From: JAWWPY01 sp964412845
Lineage (GTDB): Bacteria; Actinomycetota; Actinomycetes; Streptosporangiales; Streptosporangiaceae
DNA: 7,368 bases
Direction of reading: 5' to 3'
Assembly: GCA_964412845.1 (NCBI GenBank)
Contig: CAYPQM010000239.1
Span: 1 to 7,368, forward strand
Below the pieces are notes generated by a model. It made no database searches. It saw nothing but the letters and a program-made list of their open reading frames with translations, and was not told the DNA's origin. A program made the translations under genes and the position numbers. Shown here piece by piece: positions 1 to 5,630 of this stretch. Numbering within the stretch: the first letter of the stretch is position 1; each line of letters starts with the position of its first letter.

Positions 1-106
1 CCATCCCGATGACAGTGTCCTGCGCCACCCCGATCGCATTGGGCTCCAGCCGGGCTGGGGGGGCCGGCGCCGTTCCCGCGACCGCAGTCGCTGATTGATC
101 CGTCAT
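1..106 (-). CDS. APC-superfamily amino-acid permease, N-terminal fragment
   Basis: The gene reads leftwards and leaves the window after 35 codons. The start is ATG at 106-104, chosen because a strong Shine-Dalgarno GAGGAG (complement of 112-117) sits 5 bases upstream. The visible protein has an Ala/Pro-rich cytoplasmic tail followed by LEPNAIGVAQDTVIGM. In APC-type amino-acid and polyamine transporters, a motif of the form 'L..NAIGL.Q' stands directly before the first membrane helix. The expected role is uptake of an amino acid or related cation at the cytoplasmic membrane; the substrate cannot be judged from this piece. It lies 29 bp downstream of a molybdopterin-dehydrogenase remnant on the same strand. 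Seen: start, ribosome-binding site and motif. Inferred: family, from a short segment only, so another multi-helix permease is possible. Confidence 0.65.
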   Translation of the reverse strand, partial: MTDQSATAVAGTAPAPPARLEPNAIGVAQDTVIGM

Positions 107-135
107 CTGTTCTCCTCTGGTACCGGCATAGGTCG

Positions 136-447
136 TTAGATGGTCGCGCGGCAGCGCGGCAGGCCACGTTCAATGCCCGGAGGGAATGCGGGTGCGACGA
201 ATGCCTCAGCCGGTCCGGTAGCCGCCACGGTGCGGTCAGGACACGAGAGCCGCCTGCTCCGCAGGGTGTCCGGCATCGGGGTGTCCACGGCGATCAGTAA
301 CGCCGCAGGATGGGAGGGGGGGTCCGCGAAATTCAGGTTGCCGCCGATGCTGCCGATCGACGCGACCCCCAGGTTGGCCACCCGCGAGATCATAGCGGTC
401 ATTTCAGTCATGAGACTACAAGTGCCGAGAATTTCCCCGCCCGTCAT
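136..447 (-). pseudogene. Remnant of FAD-binding (medium) subunit of a molybdopterin dehydrogenase, CoxM/XdhB type
   Basis: This open stretch of 103 codons, ending in TAA at 138-136, contains GSIGGNLNFADPPSHPAALL at about residues 32-51. It matches the second FAD-contact segment of CO dehydrogenase/xanthine dehydrogenase medium subunits, usually written 'R..GTIGGNL.(F/H)ADP.SD.PA.LLALDA'. A following 'RTVAATGPAEAFVAPAF' resembles the family's 'RTVPA.EFF.GPF' strand. The family is about 270-300 residues long; here both the N-terminal AGG(Q/T)SL FAD motif and the C-terminal CO-dehydrogenase domain are missing. Codon third positions are strongly G/C, as in a real gene. There is no Shine-Dalgarno before the ATG at 447 or the internal ATGs (411, 402). 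I read it as a truncated, probably non-functional remnant. A new small protein that keeps only this FAD-loop region is a less likely alternative. Confidence 0.5.
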
Positions 448-588
448 AGGGGCCGCACTACTCTTTACCTACCAATAGGTGACCCGCTACAAATCTGGAC
501 GATTCGGGCACTTATTGGTCCGCCTTCCGGCTTGTCCGGCCCGTCAGGGCGGCCAATTCACGATCCGTGAGCCTGATGATCGGCCCGG

Positions 589-933
589 TCAACGTGGCCG
601 ATACCGGCCCGGGGAATGCGGCGGGCGCTGGCCGGCACCGGCCAGGCCGACCCTGCCGCCGGCGATCAGCGCCGCCACGCGCACGCCTGCTCCGGGCGCC
701 GCCTGCAGCCGCGGCCGCCTGGCCATGGCCGCCAGCAGCTCGGGCTGCCTGCCGACCGCCCGCAGAACCCGCTCAGGGCGGTCATCCACCAGCCCGGCCA
801 GGCGCAGGGCATCAGCCCGGTCAAGCTCCCCTGGCCGGTGATCGGCCCGATCTGACCCGGGGCGTTCGAACTCCGCCGAGCGGCGCCACCCCGCAGCCAC
901 TCCACCCGCATCACCCACCCGCACCTCCACCAT
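589..933 (-). pseudogene. Possible decayed coding fragment, unknown family
   Basis: Read on the minus strand, the part from about 855 to 640 has regular codons with G/C third positions. It gives a plausible helical, Leu/Arg/Ala-rich protein, for example ADALRLAGLVDDRPERVLR and QPELLAAMARRPRLQ. It stops at 591-589. A different minus-strand frame is open just downstream, ending LTDRELAALTGRTSRKADQ at 514-512, and also looks protein-like. Two protein-like pieces in shifted frames with no ribosome-binding site suggest a frameshifted, decayed gene. I do not recognise the family. The opposite strand is also open here, so chance from G/C-rich sequence remains a real alternative. Confidence 0.2.
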
Positions 934-1101
934 CCCGATTGCGAGCTGCCGGCACCATTAGCACCCCCGCCGGGGTTCCGAGGCTGACTGCGAGAGGGAA
1001 ATGCTCCGGTCGCCAGTCCGCCGATGACCGGGCTGTCCCATGTCGTTACGCGACGGCACCATTTGCCTGCGTCAGGTAATGAAACTGGATGGGCGACAGA
1101 T

Positions 1102-1121
1102 CCCACCACTAAGCTGGTGGG
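1102..1121. repeat. Hairpin-forming inverted repeat
   Basis: CCCACCA at 1102-1108 and TGGTGGG at 1115-1121 are perfect inverted repeats around a 6-base loop (CTAAGC). No T-run follows on either strand. It could be a weak terminator without a U tract for minus-strand transcription leaving the promoter region, or simply chance in G/C-rich DNA. Confidence 0.3.
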
Positions 1122-1232
1122 GCGAGCCGGGCCGGTACCTCCCGCACGGCCAGCGCCCGCCATCTTCGCAGGTCAAGGCCTACTCGGCGGCCGCGCGGCC
1201 CAGGCCTTCCGCCGGGTTGGATCAGGCGCGAA

Positions 1233-1246
1233 CGAACGTGTGTTCT
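1233..1246. promoter_or_regulatory. LexA-like (SOS) box 1
   Basis: CGAACGTGTGTTCT contains a perfect GAAC-N4-GTTC palindrome core. It agrees with the actinobacterial LexA consensus CGAAC(R)N(R)(Y)GTT(Y)C at all but the last position. A near copy lies 39 bp downstream. A LexA repressor bound here would sit just upstream of the -35 of the 1259-1288 promoter. Seen: the site. Inferred: the binding protein. Confidence 0.45.
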
Positions 1247-1258
1247 ACTACAACTCTC

Positions 1259-1288
1259 TTCACACTGGACTCGCACATGTGTTCTAAT
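1259..1288 (+). promoter_or_regulatory. Sigma70-type promoter for the small ORF and downstream envelope genes
   Basis: The -35 is TTCACA (1259-1264, five of six to TTGACA) and the -10 is TCTAAT (1283-1288, five of six to TATAAT), with an 18-bp spacer. The predicted transcription start is about 1295-1296, which falls on the ATG at 1296, so the first transcript would be leaderless. LexA-like box 2 covers the end of the spacer and the -10, a classic position for repression. It is the best promoter-like element upstream of the plus-strand genes. Confidence 0.4.
1272..1285. promoter_or_regulatory. LexA-like (SOS) box 2, overlapping the -10
   Basis: CGCACATGTGTTCT matches the actinobacterial LexA consensus except at the third and last positions; the right half GTTC is intact and the left half reads GCAC for GAAC. 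Extended to 18 bp, 1272-1289 is identical to 1233-1250 at 15 of 18 positions, so the two sites form an imperfect direct repeat. Two sites spaced 39 bp, close to four helical turns, would suit side-by-side dimers on one DNA face. Confidence 0.35.
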
Positions 1289-1295
1289 AGCGAGC

Positions 1296-1562
1296 ATGCC
1301 TCAAGTTACCCGCGACGCCGAGTCACGGTCAGATGTTGCCCTCCAGATGCGAGGGCGGCCTCGGGCATATCCGGATCCCACCTCGCGGGGCGACCAGGGT
1401 CGCGGGTGCTCTGGCCTGACCTACCCCATCAGCGATCCGTCCCGATCGGCGACGGCCCGCCGCCGCGTCAGCCGATACCAGTCACGAACTTCGCCAGTCA
1501 TTCTGGTCACCAAAAACCTGGATATGCCTAGCACAGGCCGCACGCTAGAGGTGAGAAAGTGA
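1296..1562 (+). CDS. Small hypothetical protein (88 aa), possibly leaderless
   Basis: This 88-codon frame starts MPQVTRDAESRSDVALQMRG and ends in TGA at 1560-1562. I do not recognise it: it is Arg/Ser-rich, has no membrane segment or signal peptide and no Cys pair. It has no Shine-Dalgarno, but the ATG lies 7-8 bases after the -10 at 1283-1288. That is what a leaderless start would look like, and leaderless genes are common in actinomycetes. Its stop overlaps the GTG start of the next gene by four bases (GTGA), which suggests translational coupling. Third positions are only about 70% G/C, lower than expected for a well-adapted gene here, and a second plus frame is also open. It may therefore be a leader region rather than a gene. 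Confidence 0.3.
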   Translation: MPQVTRDAESRSDVALQMRGRPRAYPDPTSRGDQGRGCSGLTYPISDPSRSATARRRVSRYQSRTSPVILVTKNLDMPSTGRTLEVRK

Positions 1563-2638
1563 GAACACACTTCGACCATAACCCCCGCCTAAAGAGCCAA
1601 CGCCTCGCTGACCTGAAGCACGAAACCGCAGAACTCGAGCGCAAGCTCTCGGACGCCCGCGAATCGCTTGAACGTGAGCTTGCCCGGCATTCCCATGACG
1701 CGGAGGCGGCGCCTGCGGAGATCCGGGAGCCATACCGCTACCCTCCAGTGGTCGGAGGTCGCGAGCTGGCTGCTGACGATATGCCGGCCAGCCAGGAGAC
1801 GCCAGATGCGGCCTACGGACATGACACCGTAAATTCAGGCGGCCCCGCGCACTCACCTGAGGAACGTACTGAGGTACTCGTCAAGCACGGTCGTCGGAGC
1901 GCCTATTACCCGAGCCTCTCGCGCAGATTCAAGGTGGCGATAGCAGCCGCCGTTATCGCAGTGCTCGTCATCATTGTGGTGACGGTACTGGTCAGCGGAG
2001 GAGCCTCGTGGCCGCCCAGCGTGGCGACGGTGCAGCGTGAGGCGGCCAAGGCCTGCCAGAATCCCGACGTGAAGTCCGAGCCAGGTCAGATCAACTTTGC
2101 CTGCGCGAAGGCCACGCGTCAGGTTCTCTGGGTGTTCGCCCTCATGACAAGTGCCGGTGACCCGCACTTCGCTGACCTGAAAACTGGACGGCAGGGCCTG
2201 GAGCCGATTACGCCAGCGCAAGGGGGCGAGGTGGCGTGGTCGTTGAACCTGCATCATCCATACGATCCGTTCAACCCGATCGACAGCCTCGAAGTCTCGG
2301 CGCGGGCGATCAACAACATCGTCGGCGGGGCCACCATCACCGGTGCTGACGGCAGCGTGGTTGTCCAAGCCGGGCTCGAAAGCGACCCGGCGAGCTGTGC
2401 CCGGTACACCGGATCAGCGGCGATCACCTCACGTAAGGGCTTTCCGGATCTCTGCGCCAGGCCCGTGACCAGTCCGACAGGACAGGCTGCCCTCGTGGCC
2501 GATGTCTACAAGAGGTGGGTTGTCGGTGCGGCGCCGTGGGCCGCTCAGGACGCAGCCGTGCTGTTTGAGAACGCCAAGAACCCGGGCGATCCGCGGGTCC
2601 AGGTCATCCTTGACCATCTATCCGCTTCAAAACTGTAG
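1559..2638 (+). CDS. Coiled-coil, single-pass membrane protein with four-cysteine outer domain, unknown family
   Basis: The protein has 359 residues. The GTG start at 1559 is supported by GAGGTG at 1548-1553, five bases upstream. Residues 15-46 form a charged, Leu/Glu-rich coiled coil (ADLKHETAELERKLSDARES). A flexible acidic linker with Tyr/Pro-rich patches runs to about 115. Basic residues RRFK (122-125) precede one strong membrane helix at about 126-146. With no signal peptide ahead of the helix, the expected topology is N-terminus inside and residues 150-359 outside. The outer domain holds all four cysteines (166, 182, 280, 299), so two disulfides are possible. It lies 74 bp upstream of the wall-hydrolase gene on the same strand. 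Cytoplasmic coiled coil plus outer domain suits a scaffold or bridging subunit of a transfer or secretion machine, but I recognise no named family. Confidence is high that it is a gene and low about its job. Confidence 0.85.
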   Translation: MRTHFDHNPRLKSQRLADLKHETAELERKLSDARESLERELARHSHDAEAAPAEIREPYRYPPVVGGRELAADDMPASQETPDAAYGHDTVNSGGPAHSPEERTEVLVKHGRRSAYYPSLSRRFKVAIAAAVIAVLVIIVVTVLVSGGASWPPSVATVQREAAKACQNPDVKSEPGQINFACAKATRQVLWVFALMTSAGDPHFADLKTGRQGLEPITPAQGGEVAWSLNLHHPYDPFNPIDSLEVSARAINNIVGGATITGADGSVVVQAGLESDPASCARYTGSAAITSRKGFPDLCARPVTSPTGQAALVADVYKRWVVGAAPWAAQDAAVLFENAKNPGDPRVQVILDHLSASKL

Positions 2639-2667
2639 CCATAACACGGGCACGCATCCACGGACCT

Positions 2668-2681
2668 TCTCGTTATCGAGA
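2668..2681. repeat. Short inverted repeat in the 2639-2712 spacer
   Basis: TCTCG (2668-2672) and CGAGA (2677-2681) flank a TTAT loop. It is too short and lacks a T-run for a terminator. A small mRNA hairpin between two cotranscribed genes, or chance, are both possible. Confidence 0.2.
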
Positions 2682-2712
2682 CCGCCAGCGCAGTCAGGAA
2701 AGAGGTGAGCTC

Positions 2713-5595
2713 ATGCCTTCCGCTAACAAACCCTTGTGGCAGCAGGTGACTGCGCTCGTGAGCCTCGGCGCTGGCGGGGCCATAACGGGGTTCCACTTCG
2801 CTCCGAGAGCACAAGCTGATATAAAGTCGCCATCCAATATACCGATCCGTTTGATGGCGCTTAAGCACTCAGTCCAGCCAGCGCAGGCGGACGATGCGAT
2901 GCTGCGCTCGGCCATCGTCAATGTTGCGAATTATTATCTCCGGATGGCGGCGGATAAGACTCCAGCCGACATGGAGGCAATAATCTGGCAACACGACAGC
3001 ATCGATGGTGTCGACCACGGCTCGTCGTGTGCTGCCTTTGCCAGTTTGACGCTGGAACTGGCGGCCCAGGTAGTCGGCCAGCAAAGCTGGGTGACCGGAG
3101 GCACCTCCTACCCGTGGCCGCTGCACAAGTGGGCCGACGTCCGCGTTGACCCAAACCCGGCGTCGCTCGGCATTACCTCGGTTCTCCAGGATGCGCAGGA
3201 CCATCACCGCTGGCACCCGATGGGCGACGGTTACGATCCGCTGCCGGGCGACTGGGTGCTCTTTGACGGTCATGTCGAGGTGATCACCAAGTATGCCGCC
3301 GGAGCCTTGCATACCGTCGGTGGCGATTCCCTGCCGAACTTCTCCGTCAACGCCCATGACTATCGCAACCCGCTCGACGCCCACGGTGTCGTCGGATTCG
3401 TCAACAATGGTGAGCTGACCAGCGCCGCGAACAAGTCGGCGGGCAGCGGTGAGCATGCCTCAACCGTCCCCCGGGCGCGAGACCACACGGATCAGGGCCG
3501 GACGACTATCCCCGGCCCGCCAGCGGTGGCCTCTCCTAAGCGGACCCAGGCGCGGTCCGCCGGCAATGCCGCGATCCCTGGTCTACCGTCAGCAGCGCCA
3601 AGCGTGAGCAAGGACAAGCAACCGGCACGGCGCCAAGCCAGGCCGGGTCAGCAACCTGCGTCCCGCGGAAGTGAGTCGCCAGGCCAGGCCAGACCAGGCC
3701 ACACCGGCGACGCGAGCGTGCCCGGGACGACTGGCGCGGAGCCGGCCGCCGCGGCCCAGCCCGCGACGCCTGCCGCGACTCCCGCTGCCGCGACTCCCGC
3801 TGCCACGACTCCCCCTGCCACGACTCCCCCTGCCACGGCGCAGCCCGCGACACCGGGCGCGAGTCCTGTTGCTACGGCACAGCCGGCGGTCCCGGACGCG
3901 GCAGCTATCCCGGGGCTGCCAGTAGCGGCGGACCGCCCCACGGCTGGATCGGCAGCCCCGGCGGCAGCCGCGCACCCGTCAACCCCGGCAACTCCCGCGA
4001 GTGGCTCAGCCGCTCAGCAAGCTTTCATCAACGAGGTGGCGCCTGGGGCCGTGGCTGCGCAACGGCGCTACGGTGTCCCCGCCTCCGTGACAATCGCCCA
4101 AGCCATCGAAGAATCTGGCTGGGGGCAGAGCAGCCTGGCCACCCAGGATCACAACCTGTTCGGCGTCAAAGGAACTGGCCCCGCAGGCACCGATCCCCGG
4201 CCGACGCAGGAGTACGAGAACGGCCAGCCGCTGACGCGCACCGCTCTCTTCCGCGTGTACCACAACGCTGCGGAGAGCCTCGACGATCACGGCAAGCTGC
4301 TGGCCACCAGCGCCTACTACCGGCACGCCATGGCTGTCCGGCAGGACCCGAATGCGTTCGCGGCCGCACTCACGGGTGTCTATGCGACCGATCCGCACTA
4401 CGGCGCGAAGCTGATCGGCCTCATGCAGCGGTACGATCTGTACCGCTACGACAGTGCCGCGCCAGCCGCCGCGCCCCACGCAGCAACGCCCCGCACGACG
4501 ACGCCTGGCGGAACCTCGCCCAGCGCGGCAACGCCCAGCGGAGCCACCCCCCGCGCAGCGCGACCGAGCGGAGCAACACCCGGCACCGAGCCAACCGGCG
4601 CAGCGCCGTCCAGCAGCCCAGCACCCAGCGCAGTCACACCCAGCGCAGGAACACCCAGCGCAGGAACACCCAGCGCAGCGCCCACCAGCAGTGCGACACC
4701 CAGCGCAGCAAGGCCCAGCGCAGCGCCGTCCAGCGCAGCAACACCCAGCACGCCAACACCCAGCACGCCAACACCCAGCACGGCACCGCCCAGCGCCGCC
4801 GTACCTGGCGGGGCCAGCATTCCTGGGCTGCTGCCAGACGATGCTGCCCGGGCAGCGTCGCCAGCCGTGTCCTCGCCTGGGGCGGCACCAGGCCCGGCAG
4901 CGCAGAATCAGGCCTATCAGCGTGTGTCCACGACGGCGCCGTCGATCCAGACCATGTCGGTCACCCGGATGGCAACGTCGTTCAGCCATCAACCCCGGCG
5001 GACCGCATCTCGCAACTCCCGCACAAGTCCAAGCCGGTATCAGCAGCGTATGCCGCCGTCGGTCAGCAACGCCTACGCCACGATGGCCCGGGTGCGGCTC
5101 ATGCGAGCCGAGCCTCTCTACCGGGACGTGGCCAGCTACAGCGGTATCAACTGGGAACTGCTGGCGGCTGTCGACTGGATGGAGTGCCAGGCTCAGGTCC
5201 GGTATTCGCCGGTGCTTGGCGAGAAACTAGGCACTGTAAATCCCGACGGAACTATGTACCGGACCAAGTCAGAAGCGTTGGACCAGTGCGCCGATGACCT
5301 GGTCAAGCTGGCCAGGGCGGTTTATCGACTTGACCTGACCGCGCGGGAGAATCTCTCGATCCGGGACCTGGCCAACGTATTCGCTGCGTTCCGCTGGGGC
5401 GGCCTGCTCAAATTGCATCACACGTCGGCCATGGAATTCCCATACTCCGTGGCAGGTCTAACCGAACAGCACATGAACATGCGTTGGCCCAACATAGATG
5501 AGCCGAATACGCCGGATAAGCCAGGGCGGCGATTCCGCATGCCGTTCGGGGCCGTGCCTGTCGTGCTGAGCCTAAATTACCCTGCCACCGTCTAG
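2713..5595 (+). CDS. Secreted multidomain peptidoglycan hydrolase: Cys/His peptidase + GH73 glucosaminidase + lysozyme-like domain
   Basis: The protein has 960 residues. ATG at 2713 follows AGAGGTGAG (2701-2709). Residues 1-35 resemble a weak signal peptide ending at an AQA site. Domain 1 (about 55-233) is a CHAP- or NlpC/P60-like amidase/peptidase, with Cys106 in DHGSSCAAF and His187 in GDWVLFDGHVEVITKY; Asp205 may be the third residue. Domain 2 (about 434-580) is a GH73 N-acetylglucosaminidase: IAQAIEESGWG (Glu467 the likely catalytic acid), HNLFGVKG, FRVYHNAAESLDDH and YATDPHYGAKL are family hallmarks. Domain 3 (about 787-960) resembles lysozyme or transglycosylase folds, with Glu824 in LLAAVDWMECQ and cysteines 825 and 859. 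Ala/Pro-rich linkers (about 235-430 and 581-780) join the domains. Cutting both the peptide and the glycan of the wall is the pattern of VirB1/CwlT/TcpG-type conjugation hydrolases; a phage or growth hydrolase is possible. ATA and AAT-TAT-TAT codons near 2821-2937 are unusual for this G/C level. Confidence 0.88.
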   Translation: MPSANKPLWQQVTALVSLGAGGAITGFHFAPRAQADIKSPSNIPIRLMALKHSVQPAQADDAMLRSAIVNVANYYLRMAADKTPADMEAIIWQHDSIDGVDHGSSCAAFASLTLELAAQVVGQQSWVTGGTSYPWPLHKWADVRVDPNPASLGITSVLQDAQDHHRWHPMGDGYDPLPGDWVLFDGHVEVITKYAAGALHTVGGDSLPNFSVNAHDYRNPLDAHGVVGFVNNGELTSAANKSAGSGEHASTVPRARDHTDQGRTTIPGPPAVASPKRTQARSAGNAAIPGLPSAAPSVSKDKQPARRQARPGQQPASRGSESPGQARPGHTGDASVPGTTGAEPAAAAQPATPAATPAAATPAATTPPATTPPATAQPATPGASPVATAQPAVPDAAAIPGLPVAADRPTAGSAAPAAAAHPSTPATPASGSAAQQAFINEVAPGAVAAQRRYGVPASVTIAQAIEESGWGQSSLATQDHNLFGVKGTGPAGTDPRPTQEYENGQPLTRTALFRVYHNAAESLDDHGKLLATSAYYRHAMAVRQDPNAFAAALTGVYATDPHYGAKLIGLMQRYDLYRYDSAAPAAAPHAATPRTTTPGGTSPSAATPSGATPRAARPSGATPGTEPTGAAPSSSPAPSAVTPSAGTPSAGTPSAAPTSSATPSAARPSAAPSSAATPSTPTPSTPTPSTAPPSAAVPGGASIPGLLPDDAARAASPAVSSPGAAPGPAAQNQAYQRVSTTAPSIQTMSVTRMATSFSHQPRRTASRNSRTSPSRYQQRMPPSVSNAYATMARVRLMRAEPLYRDVASYSGINWELLAAVDWMECQAQVRYSPVLGEKLGTVNPDGTMYRTKSEALDQCADDLVKLARAVYRLDLTARENLSIRDLANVFAAFRWGGLLKLHHTSAMEFPYSVAGLTEQHMNMRWPNIDEPNTPDKPGRRFRMPFGAVPVVLSLNYPATV
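3775..3834 (+). repeat. 15-bp tandem repeat in the first Ala/Pro/Thr linker
   Basis: Four 15-bp units lie in the 2713-5595 gene: two identical copies of GCGACTCCCGCTGCC, then two identical copies of ACGACTCCCCCTGCC. They encode ATPAA and TTPPA pentapeptides. Identical pairs suggest recent slippage, so copy number may vary between strains. Because the unit is a multiple of three, length changes keep the frame. Confidence 0.8.
4636..4785 (+). repeat. 15-bp repeats in the second Ser/Pro/Ala/Thr linker
   Basis: Three units ACACCCAGCGCAGGA (4636-4680, the third ending GCG) and three units ACACCCAGCACGCCA (4741-4785, the last with one change) stand at the two ends of a region of related PSA-containing pentapeptides. 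This linker separates the glucosaminidase from the C-terminal domain. It is rich in Ser/Thr/Pro, so it is extended and could be O-mannosylated in a secreted actinomycete protein (inference). Confidence 0.8.
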
Positions 5596-5630
5596 TCATC
5601 CACGCCAAGTACAGAAGAAGGTGGGCCCGC

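Larger units (their letters stand above)
448..1232. other. Gene-poor stretch with no supportable intact gene
   Basis: No reading frame here has a convincing start with a ribosome-binding site, or a recognisable domain. The left end (about 450-520) is richer in A/T than the rest and holds the short inverted repeat ACCTA-CCAA-TAGGT at 467-480. The middle is very G/C-rich and open in several frames on both strands, which is expected from composition. The minus strand shows fragments with coding-like third positions in different frames (separate entry). I saw no tRNA, rRNA, transposase or integrase motif, and no flanking direct repeats. Confidence 0.5.

Noticed and set aside
628..645. CTGGCCGG-CA-CCGGCCAG hairpin as a terminator or protein-binding site
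   Set aside because: Such G/C palindromes are frequent in DNA of this composition, it lacks a T-run, and no gene ends nearby.
567..1079. 170-codon Pro/Arg/Ala-rich plus-strand frame
   Set aside because: Composition-driven open frame in very G/C-rich DNA, with no ribosome-binding site, domain or secondary-structure pattern; the opposite strand looks more protein-like.
1292..1304. 13-bp GAGCATGCCTCAA repeated at 3451-3463
   Set aside because: A single 13-bp match in 7 kb of biased sequence is close to chance expectation, and the second copy lies inside the hydrolase coding region.
1040..1531. 163-codon plus-strand frame across the promoter region
   Set aside because: It runs through the LexA-like boxes and the promoter, shows mixed third-position G/C, and has no start signal or recognisable domain.
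4006..4992. Long minus-strand frame with Cys/Trp-rich repeats (RAGCWRAGCW type) that looks like an exotic protein
   Set aside because: It is the antisense of the Ser/Pro/Ala/Thr linker and GH73 domain of the 960-residue protein. The repeats mirror the linker's 15-bp units, and no ribosome-binding site or independent codon signal is present.
4454..5230. Plus-strand frame of Pro/Ala/Gln/His-rich repeats (HPAQEHPAQ type)
   Set aside because: Second frame of the same 15-bp linker repeats. The true frame continues through recognised GH73 and C-terminal domains; this one does not.
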